Shown one piece after another: positions 7,952-15,030 of a stretch of 26,950 nucleotides of DNA. Both the position numbers and the translations under genes were made by a program. Below the pieces are notes generated by a model, which ran no database searches, was not told the origin of the DNA, and saw nothing but the letters and a program-made list of their open reading frames with translations. Numbering within the stretch: the stretch's first letter is position 1; the number at the start of each line of letters is the position of its first letter. The stretch comes from Planctomycetota bacterium (GTDB lineage: Bacteria > Planctomycetota > Planctomycetia > Pirellulales > Thermoguttaceae): positions 1 through 26,950 of the forward strand of contig JAMOAF010000405.1 of NCBI GenBank assembly GCA_023621895.1. The letters run 5' to 3'.

Positions 7952-9112
7952 ATGGCGGCGGATCCCGGCAGACGAGCGGTGGTTCTAATTATCGGGGTGA
8001 TTGCCGCATTGGCGGCCGCCGAGGCCAGCGGGATCGACCACCTGGTCCTGCGGCGCGGCGAGGGAACGGTCGGCTTGGACGGGCGGACGATGATTGTCGC
8101 CCAAGACGGCAGCGTGATGTTCCAGACCCGCGACGGGACGATCTGGCTGGCCGCGTCGGAAGAGGTCCAGGGGCTGTCCTCGGACGAGACGCCCTTTCAA
8201 CCGTTCACCAAGGAGCAGATTGCCGCGCGGCTGTTGGCCGAATTGCCGGCCGGTTTTGATGTCTATCAGACTTCGAACTACGTGATCTGCCACAGCACGT
8301 CGCGAGGATACGCCCAATGGTGCGGCGCGCTGTTGGAACGCTTGGAGATGGCGTTCACGAACTACTGGACCCGCAAGGGGTTCGTTCTGGCCAGGCCGGA
8401 ATTCCCGCTGGTGGCGATCGTGTTTGCCGAAAAGAAGGCTTATGCGGATTTCTCCCGGCCGGAGGTTGGCGAGGGGGCCGAGTCGGTCGTGGCGTACTAC
8501 AGCCTGCGGACCAACCGGATCACGATGTACGACCTGACGGGAGTCGAGGCCGGCGGCGGTTCAAACGCGCGGCTCGGCTCGGCGGCGCAAGTCAACCGGA
8601 TTCTGGCACAACCGGCGGCCGCGCCCACGGTGGCTACGATTGTTCACGAAGCGACGCACCAGATCGCGTACAACTGCGGGCTCCATGCCCGCTACAGCGA
8701 CTGCCCGCTCTGGTTCAGCGAGGGGATCGCGATGTATTTCGAGACACCCGACCTGACCAGCTCCCGGGGGTGGCGGAGCATCGGCCAGATCAACCTGCTG
8801 CGGTTGAGGCATTTTCGCGACTACGTGCGCCGCCGCCCCCCCGACTCGCTGGCGACGCTGCTCGGCGACGACAGGCGGCTGCGCGATTCAGCATCGGCAA
8901 CGGACGCTTATGCGGAGGCCTGGGCGTTGACTTATTTTCTCGCGCTGCAAAAGCCGAAGGAATACGTCGAGTATCTGCGGACGCTTTCTCGCAAGGCCCC
9001 CCAACGCTGGGATGAACCGGGTACCCGGCTGGCGGAGTTCAAGGAGGCTTTCGGCTACGACTTGGAGCAGTTGGAAAGCGAGTTCTTGCGGTTTTTCGCC
9101 AAGCTGCGATGA
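7952..9112 (+). CDS. DUF1570 family protein, exported, with a zinc-metallopeptidase-like HExxH motif
   Basis: From ATG 7952 the product has 386 residues and opens with a charged start and a hydrophobic stretch (RRAVVLIIGVIAALAAAEA), a likely signal peptide or anchor. The C-terminal half carries HEATH at 232-236 and, 20 residues on, WFSEGIAMYFE with Glu257. Together these give the two His and the distal Glu expected of a gluzincin zinc site (MA clan). DUF1570 proteins are common in planctomycetes and have no established substrate. GTG 7904 in frame is an alternative start but would put 16 polar residues before the signal sequence. Peptidase activity is inferred from the motif only. Confidence 0.85.
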   Translation: MAADPGRRAVVLIIGVIAALAAAEASGIDHLVLRRGEGTVGLDGRTMIVAQDGSVMFQTRDGTIWLAASEEVQGLSSDETPFQPFTKEQIAARLLAELPAGFDVYQTSNYVICHSTSRGYAQWCGALLERLEMAFTNYWTRKGFVLARPEFPLVAIVFAEKKAYADFSRPEVGEGAESVVAYYSLRTNRITMYDLTGVEAGGGSNARLGSAAQVNRILAQPAAAPTVATIVHEATHQIAYNCGLHARYSDCPLWFSEGIAMYFETPDLTSSRGWRSIGQINLLRLRHFRDYVRRRPPDSLATLLGDDRRLRDSASATDAYAEAWALTYFLALQKPKEYVEYLRTLSRKAPQRWDEPGTRLAEFKEAFGYDLEQLESEFLRFFAKLR

Positions 9113-9125
9113 CTCCGGCATCACG

Positions 9126-9154
9126 TTGCCTGGCCTGGGCGGCACGGTTATGAT
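9126..9154 (+). promoter_or_regulatory. Predicted sigma-70-type promoter of the Gfo/Idh/MocA gene
   Basis: TTGCCT at 9126-9131 and TATGAT at 9149-9154 are separated by 17 bp, just after the DUF1570 stop. Transcription would start near 9161, giving a leader of about 100 nt before the ATG at 9261. Confidence 0.5.
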
Positions 9155-9260
9155 GGACGTGCCGGGGCGTCCGATTTTTCCGGGCCGGTAGTCTGGCCTG
9201 TTCGGTGCGTGGCACCGTGTCGACGCACGCCACTGACCACGTTGATAGAGGAGGAACAAG

Positions 9261-10586
9261 ATGTCGCAACGATTGGGTACCGAGAAGGCTACGTCGACTC
9301 GACGCGATTTCATCAAGACGAGCGGCGCGCTGGCCGGAGGAGCAGTCCTGGGCAGCTTGGCCCTTGAGCGGAGCGCGCATGCGGCGGGAGACGGCCGGCT
9401 GAAGGTCGGGCTGGTCGGATGCGGCGGCCGCGGCACCGGGGCGGCGGCCAACGCCCTCACCGCGGATGCCAATGCCGTGTTGACAGCGGTCGCCGATCCT
9501 TTCGCCGAGCGGATTGACGGATGCTTGTCGGGCCTTTCGAAGCAGGCGGTCGCGGACAGAATCAAGGTCGATGCGGATCACCGGTTCACGGGTTTTGACG
9601 GATTCCAGAAGGTAATTGAAAGCGGCGTCGACGTCGTCCTCCTGGCATCGCCGCCCCATTTCCGCCCGCAGCACCTGAAGGCGTGCATCGACGCCGGCAA
9701 ACACGTTTTTTGCGAGAAACCGGTGGCTGTTGACGCCCCGGGCGTGCGGTCCATCCTCGAAACCTCGAAGCTGGCCGAGAAGAAGGGCCTGAATGTCGTT
9801 TCCGGGCTTTGCTGGCGGTATCACCACGCCGTCAAGGAAACGATGCAGCGAATCCTTGACGGGGCGATCGGAGAAGTGCTCTCGATTCAGGAGACCTACC
9901 TGACCGGCACTCTCTGGCACCGGGGCCGCGAAGCCACCGATACGGAAATGGCCTACCAGATGCGCAACTGGTACTACTTCACATGGCTTTCGGGCGATTT
10001 CAACGTCGAGCAGCACGTGCACAGTCTCGATAAGGCCCTGTGGGCATTCCGCGACGAGCCGCCGCTGAGGGCTTACGGCCTGGGAGGCCGCGAAGTCCGC
10101 AAGGAGCAGCCCAAGTACGGCGACATCTACGACCACATGGCCGTCGTCTACGAATATCCGGACGGCAAGAAGGTCCATTCATACTGCCGCCAGCAGGGCG
10201 GATGCTACAGCAACGTATCCGATCAGTTCCTCGGCACGAAGGGCCGCGCGACCGTCACGCCCGACCACGTCATCGAAGGCGCAAATCCCTGGCGGTTCAA
10301 GGGCGAGGGCGGAAACATGTACGTCCTCGAGCACGAGGCCCTCTTCAACGCGATCCGCGCCGGCAAGCCGATCAACAACGGCGTGTACATGGCCCGGAGC
10401 ACGATGCTGGGAATTCTCGGCCGGATGGTCTGCTACACCGGAAAGGCGATCACCTGGGACGAGGCGATGGCCAGCACGGAGACCCTTGCGCCGCGCAGCT
10501 ACGCCTGGGACGCCGACCCGCCCACGCTGCCCGACGCCGACGGCAAATACGCCGTGGCGATTCCCGGCGTGACCAAGTTGACCTGA
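9261..10586 (+). CDS. Gfo/Idh/MocA family NAD(P)-dependent oxidoreductase with Tat signal
   Basis: A strong AGGAGG stands before ATG 9261. The 441-residue protein starts with a twin-arginine signal (STRRDFIKTSGALAGG, Arg14-Arg15) ending near AHA, so it is probably exported folded with its cofactor. A Rossmann motif follows (GLVGCGGRG). Then comes the family hallmark EKP at 152-154, in which Lys153 is the usual catalytic base or cofactor contact, and later EQHVHSLD, matching the conserved His/Asp helix. These enzymes oxidise or reduce sugars, inositols and related polyols; planctomycetes carry many exported copies with unknown substrates. The gene is monocistronic, with its own promoter and repeats downstream. 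Confidence 0.95.
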   Translation: MSQRLGTEKATSTRRDFIKTSGALAGGAVLGSLALERSAHAAGDGRLKVGLVGCGGRGTGAAANALTADANAVLTAVADPFAERIDGCLSGLSKQAVADRIKVDADHRFTGFDGFQKVIESGVDVVLLASPPHFRPQHLKACIDAGKHVFCEKPVAVDAPGVRSILETSKLAEKKGLNVVSGLCWRYHHAVKETMQRILDGAIGEVLSIQETYLTGTLWHRGREATDTEMAYQMRNWYYFTWLSGDFNVEQHVHSLDKALWAFRDEPPLRAYGLGGREVRKEQPKYGDIYDHMAVVYEYPDGKKVHSYCRQQGGCYSNVSDQFLGTKGRATVTPDHVIEGANPWRFKGEGGNMYVLEHEALFNAIRAGKPINNGVYMARSTMLGILGRMVCYTGKAITWDEAMASTETLAPRSYAWDADPPTLPDADGKYAVAIPGVTKLT

Positions 10587-10608
10587 CACACCGGCCCGTC
10601 GTGATTCC

Positions 10609-10913
10609 GTAGGGTGGTCCAGAGCGAACCATCTCCCTGCGGATCGGCAATTCCGCGGACATCGTAGGGTGGTCCAGAGCGAACCATCGCCCTGCGGATC
10701 GGCAATTCCGCGGACGTTTCCGGAGCCGAAACGGTTCGGAGCATCAGGGGACGAGCGCCGGCCCACCATGATTCGGCTTTCCCATCGGCTGTCTTGTGGG
10801 TTTGCCATCGGTGGGGCGGCGCTACCCCATTGGCCGTGCAACGGCGCTCGGTTCCCGGCGACAAACGGAGCGGCGCGGGCCGCACGGGGCTGGTCCGCTC
10901 CGCACCACCCTAC
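10609..10913. repeat. Repeat cluster: 55-bp tandem duplication plus a distal inverted copy of its end
   Basis: A 52-bp sequence starting GTAGGGTGGTCCAGAGCG occurs at 10609-10660 and again at 10664-10715 with one base changed (period 55). A 22-bp segment at 10892-10913 ending ACCACCCTAC is the inverted copy of the unit's first 22 bases (19 of 22 match), so the cluster is bounded by imperfect inverted repeats. Between them, at 10751-10767, lies GCGCCGGCCCACC, a phrase I associate with interspersed GTAGGGTGG-type repeats of planctomycete genomes (recollection, not checked). No transposase frame is present. It resembles a small non-autonomous or palindromic interspersed repeat. Confidence 0.7.
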
Positions 10914-10997
10914 TGCCACCCCAGAGGGGGGGGCCGTATGGGATATCTCCATGGCTTCGACTATATTGGGGTTTGGCGATATCAAAGGAGATGCCTG

Positions 10998-11084
10998 GTG
11001 GGTGGGCGTTCCAAAGCCGCTGAAGGAGGGGCTGCCAAGCGGCGGCTGCGCCAGACACGTGCGGGGCGAAAGACACCCCCGTAG
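10998..11084 (+). CDS. Possible small, very basic protein (28 residues)
   Basis: GTG 10998 stands 7 nt behind a good Shine-Dalgarno AAAGGAG (10984-10990) and opens a short frame ending at TAG 11082-11084. The peptide is rich in Arg and Lys (AAKRRLRQTRAGRKTPP at its C-terminus). It lies in the repeat-rich gap before the secreted protein gene. No homologue is recognised, and an open frame of this size can occur by chance in GC-rich DNA, so the call rests on the ribosome-binding site alone. Apart from this, 10914-11137 shows nothing. Confidence 0.2.
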   Translation: MGGRSKAAEGGAAKRRLRQTRAGRKTPP

Positions 11085-11137
11085 GCGGCATCCCCCGCGT
11101 GAAGTGACGCAACACGATGGTCCGGGAGTCTCCGGAT

Positions 11138-11962
11138 ATGGAATGCTTCTGCACGAAATGCGTTCGGGCTTGCCTGTTGGCGGTGATGTTGTGTGGTCCG
11201 GCAATCGGCCAGCAAACCGGTTTGACGCGGCAGCATCACCCTTGGGGCCAGTTCCACCCGGGGGCGTGGAGCCTGGTGCGAGTGACAACCGAGAGTTACG
11301 AAGGCGGCCAGATGCTCAAAAGCGTGACCGAGACGAGCACGACGTTGAGCGGTGTCGACGAGGCCGGCGTGACGCTGAAGGTAGAGGTTGCGGTGCTAGT
11401 GGGGGGAAAGCGCCTGGACACCGATCCACAAACGCTGCGGCAGGGGTTTCACGGGGAAGTGGCCGGCAACGAGCCGGCGATCAAGGACCTTGGCCGGGCA
11501 GAACTTGTGGTTGAGAATCGCCGCGTTGACTGCCGGGTCCTCGAATTGGAGTTCCCTCGGCCAGGCGGCAGGAGAGTCAGCAAAATCTGGTACTCCGATG
11601 CCGTCGATCCGTATATCATCAGGCGGGTGACGGCGGTCTATGGCGACGACCTGAGGACTCCCATCAGCAAGACCAGCGTCGAGGTGGTTTCCCTCGAGGC
11701 GCCCTGCGCGGTGTTTCGCAATTTCCGCACGGCGGCGCGCGTAAAATCCGTCCATGAGGATGCGTCGGGCACCACCACAACATGGGCATCGACATCGTCG
11801 GTGGTCCCGGGAGGAGTCATCTGTTGCTCGTCGCAGCAGGTCGACAAGGAGGGGCGACTGGTGCTGCGGAGCAACATGCAACTTCTCGACTACGGTCTCC
11901 AGCCATCGCAAGGTCGCAGCGGCCTGTTCTGGCGCTGGCGGAGCACTCGGGGCCGGAGGTAG
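11138..11962 (+). CDS. Secreted protein of unknown function
   Basis: From ATG 11138 the product has 274 residues. A short positively charged start is followed by a hydrophobic segment (ACLLAVMLCGPAIGQQ), a plausible signal peptide with cleavage after IGQ. The mature part is mostly beta-strand-like (alternating patterns such as WSLVRVTTESYEGG, VTLKVEVAVLVGG, KIWYSDAVDPYIIRRV), similar in feel to planctomycete proteins that measure how a property changes with a treatment, but I recognise no domain. It ends in a basic tail (FWRWRSTRGRR). ATG 11117 is an alternative start seven codons upstream; neither has a clear ribosome-binding site. It stands alone between the repeat cluster and the acyltransferase. 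Confidence 0.65.
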   Translation: MECFCTKCVRACLLAVMLCGPAIGQQTGLTRQHHPWGQFHPGAWSLVRVTTESYEGGQMLKSVTETSTTLSGVDEAGVTLKVEVAVLVGGKRLDTDPQTLRQGFHGEVAGNEPAIKDLGRAELVVENRRVDCRVLELEFPRPGGRRVSKIWYSDAVDPYIIRRVTAVYGDDLRTPISKTSVEVVSLEAPCAVFRNFRTAARVKSVHEDASGTTTTWASTSSVVPGGVICCSSQQVDKEGRLVLRSNMQLLDYGLQPSQGRSGLFWRWRSTRGRR

Positions 11963-12079
11963 CGGGCGGTCGCCCGGTAGACGCAAGAGGCGTTTTTGCC
12001 TGGGAATCGGGCGATGCACGCGGCCTCTTGCCGGAAAGCATCCCGGCTCGGTTCCCAAGGGCGGGCCGTGGATAAGACC

Positions 12080-12114
12080 GGACCTTGGACCTTGGACCTT
12101 GGACCTTGAACCTT
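12080..12114. repeat. Heptamer tandem repeat GGACCTT, five units
   Basis: Four perfect GGACCTT units are followed by one GAACCTT unit, in the 269-bp gap between the secreted protein gene and the acyltransferase gene. Read in frame it yields LGPWTLDL on the plus strand and KVQGPRSKVQ on the minus strand; such strings also appear in mis-annotated proteins, so frames starting here should not be used to extend the acyltransferase. Confidence 0.85.
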
Positions 12115-12231
12115 CCCCCGTCGCCGCCGTTTGCCCCTTTGCCGGACGCCAAAACCTCTCTTCCCCGCAGTGGCCGTTCGTGCGAGAATAGCCCCCTCGA
12201 TCTTCTGGCAACGCCATGGAGGGACTTGCCG

Positions 12232-13155
12232 GTGCAAAAACGGCTCGACTATCTCGTCTACGTGCTCGTGCGTCTGTTCATCTGCGTGGCCCAGGCGATC
12301 CGCATGGAAACCGGCCAACTGCTGGCCGATTGGCTCGCTTGGCTGGCCTGCGATGTCTTGCGTTTGCGAAGCAAAGTGGTCGATGAGAATCTCCAGCACG
12401 CCTTTCCGGAACTCGATCCGGCGGAGCGGCGGCGGCTGGCCCGCCGGATGTGGCGACATCTCCTGCTGCTTGTGCTCGAAGTGGCGCACGTACCGCGGAA
12501 GATCCACCAGACCAATTGGCGGAAGTATGTCCGCCTGCGGAACGTGACGCCGCTGATGCGGGCGTTTCTGGACGATCGACCCGTGGTGCTGGTCACCGGC
12601 CATTTCGGCAATTTCGAGGTGGGAGGCTACCTGCTGGGGCTCTTGGGCTTTCCCACCCACAGCGTCGCCCGGACCCTCGACAACAAGTACTTGAACGACT
12701 TCCTGGAACGGTTCCGCGGCGCGACCGGCCAGCACCTGATTCCCAAGAACGGCGGCTACGACCAGATTCTGGAGGTCCTCGGCCGCGGCGGCACGATGGC
12801 GTTCCTGGCGGACCAGGCGGCCGGCCCCAAGGGCTGTTGGGTCGATTTCTTCGGCCGGCCGGCGTCGACGTACAAGGCGATTGCACTGTTGGCCCTGGAG
12901 CACGACGCGCCGATCGCCGTCTGCTACGCGCGCCGCCTGGATCGGCCAATGCATTTTGAGATGGTGGTCTCGGAAATCATCGACCCGCGCGACACGAAGG
13001 GGGAGGTGGCCACGGTAAAAGACCTGACCCAGTGGTACACGAAGAGGCTCGAAGAGGCGATTCGGATCGATCCGGACCAGTACTGGTGGGTCCATCGCCG
13101 TTGGAAGGACACGCGCGGCCCGCGCGGCCGCACGGCGCAGAAGGCGGCCGCCTGA
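12232..13155 (+). CDS. LpxL/HtrB-like lipid A (lysophospholipid) acyltransferase
   Basis: GTG 12232 lies 8 nt behind GGAGGG, and the protein then begins MQKRLDYLVYVLVRLFICVAQ, a usual N-terminal anchor for this family; the frame is open further upstream but runs through the heptamer repeat. The 307-residue product contains GHFGNFE with the catalytic HX4E pair His124 and Glu129, then FLADQAAG and WVDFFGRPAST, which match the LpxL/HtrB acyl-acceptor region. It adds a secondary acyl chain from acyl-ACP to a lipid A precursor at the inner face of the cytoplasmic membrane. With waaA at 19115 it supports lipid A/Kdo synthesis in this organism. Confidence 0.9.
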   Translation: MQKRLDYLVYVLVRLFICVAQAIRMETGQLLADWLAWLACDVLRLRSKVVDENLQHAFPELDPAERRRLARRMWRHLLLLVLEVAHVPRKIHQTNWRKYVRLRNVTPLMRAFLDDRPVVLVTGHFGNFEVGGYLLGLLGFPTHSVARTLDNKYLNDFLERFRGATGQHLIPKNGGYDQILEVLGRGGTMAFLADQAAGPKGCWVDFFGRPASTYKAIALLALEHDAPIAVCYARRLDRPMHFEMVVSEIIDPRDTKGEVATVKDLTQWYTKRLEEAIRIDPDQYWWVHRRWKDTRGPRGRTAQKAAA

Positions 13156-13160
13156 ATCGA

Positions 13161-13328
13161 CCTGCGTGATTCGTGGAAAAAGCGGCTGCTATTCAGATAG
13201 CCGCGTCGGCTCGCCCCGCGCTTCGTTACGTACGGGTGTTGTGCCGCAGCGCAGGCGCGCCGCGGGGAAAGCCCACGCGGCTATCACGCTCTCATGAATT
13301 CCTCCCGGAATCACGCAAGCTCATTTAG
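13161..13328. repeat. Dispersed palindromic element, copy A (168 bp)
   Basis: Almost identical to 23905-24070. The ends pair as TGCGTGATTC (13163-13172) with GAATCACGCA (13308-13317). An inner 11-bp perfect pair is GATAGCCGCGT (13196-13206) with ACGCGGCTATC (13275-13285). Inside that, CCCCGCG (13214-13220) pairs with CGCGGGG (13261-13267). There is no coding frame of note. It begins 5 bp after the acyltransferase stop and ends 23 bp before the stop of the opposing gene, so it fills the convergent junction. It could form one long branched hairpin on either strand and act as a two-way terminator. It has no transposase and resembles a MITE- or REP/BIME-like element. Confidence 0.9.
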
Positions 13329-13351
13329 CCCGAAAATCGCTCCCCCGCCGA

Positions 13352-14497
13352 TCAAGGCTCGATTCTCGGCGGTGGTGGAGAGCCGCCGGGCCGCGCGCCA
13401 AAATCGCCCCCCCTCGGCCGGCCGAACGGGGCTGGGGGACCCTCCCCACCTCCCGGCGGACCGCCTGCCGGCCGGCTGGGACCGGCCGGGCCGCCCCGGC
13501 CGAACGGACGGCCCGTCCGATCGCCGAAGGGAAATTCAAACTCGGGCATCCGCGACTGGAAGTAGTAGAACCGCAGCCACCATTGCGATTCTTCGTTGGG
13601 GCGGTTGATCACCCGGTCGCGTTTTTCCGGCTCCAGTTCGTTCTCGAAAAAAGCGGCAAGTTGCTCCGGGGTCGCCAGGTCGCGAATCTCTTTCTGGTGG
13701 GCAAAGAAGTGGAATACGACGGCGCCGCGCATCCATTTGTGCGCCAACTCGCGCTGCTGGTCCAACTTGCGCGATTGGAGTTGCTTCCGCGCCGGTTCCG
13801 TGAGGACGGCCAGGAGGGAGGCAAGGTCTCCCTCGCTGAGCGGCAGGTCCTGTTTCGGGTTGGCCATGTGCCAGTCGATCAGCATCCTCCAGATCGGTTT
13901 CTCCGCATTCGGCGATTCATTGAGGACCTTCTCGAACTCGGCATCCCACTTCTCCCTGGCCGCCGGGGGGAGGGCAGCCGCAAGTTCGCGCCGGCGCTCG
14001 ACCGCGTAGCGGAGAATCCACTTGCGCACGGCCTCGATGTCGTCGGGAGACAGGTTGGGAAGCCCCGCCTTACCGACGAACGCGCCGTGGCCGAAACTGC
14101 CAACCGGCCTGCCGCGAAATCCTCGCTGCTGCTGCTGACGCTGCAACTCGATCACCTTGGCAACTCGCTCCGCCGGCGCCAGCCGGGCCAGCTCGGCGCG
14201 ATCGAAGTCCGGCAGATCGCTGACCCAGTCGTAGTAGGCCTTCATCACGCGGCCAAGCGTGTCACGGTCCTGGCGGGCCTCGAAAGCCTCGTGCAATCGG
14301 CGCAATCGGTCCTGCTCTTCGCGCGGCAGGCTCTGGAATCGCTGCCAGTTCTCCAAAAGCTGCTTTCGAGCCTCGGGACTCATCTGCTCAATCCGCGCAC
14401 GGCGCTCCTCGAGGGTCTCGTTGGCCATGCAACAGGCAACAGCGCCCATGGCCAGCGCCGCGGACAACGCAACGCACAACCCCCTAGACGCCGTCAT
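13352..14497 (-). CDS. Exported protein with DUF3106-like N-terminal region and Gly/Pro-rich tail, third gene of a sigma-factor operon
   Basis: ATG at 14497-14495 (minus strand) lies behind GGGAGGG and starts MTASRGLCVALSAALAMGAVACCMANE, a signal peptide or possibly a lipoprotein signal (Cys22/Cys23). The 381-residue protein then has a charged helical repeat of the form MSPEARKQLLENWQRFQSLP with REEQDRLRRL, which resembles DUF3106 proteins. A Gln run (about 125-130) and a mixed helical region follow, and the last 55 residues are Gly/Pro-rich low complexity (GRGGPAGPSRPAGG). It overlaps the anti-sigma gene by 14 bp and is translationally coupled to it. An envelope partner or sensor role for the sigma system is inferred from position only. 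Confidence 0.85.
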   Translation of the reverse strand: MTASRGLCVALSAALAMGAVACCMANETLEERRARIEQMSPEARKQLLENWQRFQSLPREEQDRLRRLHEAFEARQDRDTLGRVMKAYYDWVSDLPDFDRAELARLAPAERVAKVIELQRQQQQRGFRGRPVGSFGHGAFVGKAGLPNLSPDDIEAVRKWILRYAVERRRELAAALPPAAREKWDAEFEKVLNESPNAEKPIWRMLIDWHMANPKQDLPLSEGDLASLLAVLTEPARKQLQSRKLDQQRELAHKWMRGAVVFHFFAHQKEIRDLATPEQLAAFFENELEPEKRDRVINRPNEESQWWLRFYYFQSRMPEFEFPFGDRTGRPFGRGGPAGPSRPAGGPPGGGEGPPAPFGRPRGGDFGARPGGSPPPPRIEP

Positions 14498-15005
14498 TGT
14501 CGCCCTCCCCCGCAAAAACGCCTCTCTTGTGGAGCAATTCGAGAAATTCGATTCCATCGATTTGCCGATACTCGTCGAGACGCTCGAGAACCGGCAGGTC
14601 TTCAAGCAGTTGCCGGTTCGGGTTGGGCCACAGCGCCCAGACAAGAAGGAAACCGGCGGCCAATGAGGCGAGAATCCCGGCCGCGCCGACAAACAAGCGG
14701 CGGCGGCGGCGAACGGGCCGCTCCGCTTCCTCCTGCTGCTGTTCCTGTTCGGCCGCAAGCGCCACCATTTCGATCGTCGTCCGCGTGAAGGCCTCGCCGA
14801 CCTCGGCCCGCCCCAACTGATCGAGCATGTCCCACGTCCGCTCCAGCCGGCCGAGCTGCGAGCGCAAGCCGGAATCCGTCGCCAACCGCTGTTCCAGGGA
14901 ACGGCTCGACTCGTCGTCGAGTTCACCGTCGAGGTAAGCCACCAACTGCTCCTCGCTCGGCGGCAATTCGTCGGCCGTGCCGGCATGGTACGGATCGTTT
15001 AACAT
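14484..15005 (-). CDS. Membrane-bound anti-sigma factor
   Basis: This 173-residue protein has an N-terminal cytoplasmic helical domain (DELPPSEEQLVAYLDGELDD, about 12-85), an Arg-rich stop (RPVRRRRR) and one membrane helix (about 104-126), leaving a short periplasmic tail. This is the layout of ECF anti-sigma factors; the N-terminal domain would hold the sigma factor encoded 25 bp upstream. Unlike zinc anti-sigma factors, it lacks the HxxxCxxC motif (no Cys in the domain). It overlaps the downstream exported-protein gene. The call rests on topology, the DGELDD motif and operon position. Confidence 0.88.
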   Translation of the reverse strand: MLNDPYHAGTADELPPSEEQLVAYLDGELDDESSRSLEQRLATDSGLRSQLGRLERTWDMLDQLGRAEVGEAFTRTTIEMVALAAEQEQQQEEAERPVRRRRRLFVGAAGILASLAAGFLLVWALWPNPNRQLLEDLPVLERLDEYRQIDGIEFLELLHKRGVFAGEGDNDGV

Positions 15006-15030
15006 GGCCTACTGGCCCCAATCGGTTCTA

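Noticed and set aside
10609..10715. CRISPR array
   Set aside because: There are only two units, adjacent with no variable spacer, and no cas genes.
10669..11514. Long plus-strand frame through the repeat cluster
   Set aside because: It runs through duplicated non-coding DNA and into the secreted-protein gene in another frame; its composition is not protein-like.
12085..12231. Upstream extension of the acyltransferase (DLGPWTLNLPP start)
   Set aside because: It is produced by the heptamer repeat; GTG 12232 has a good ribosome-binding site and a family-like N-terminus.
13583..14788. Plus-strand 401-codon frame opposite the sigma operon
   Set aside because: It is a shadow of the minus-strand genes, with no domain and no ribosome-binding site.
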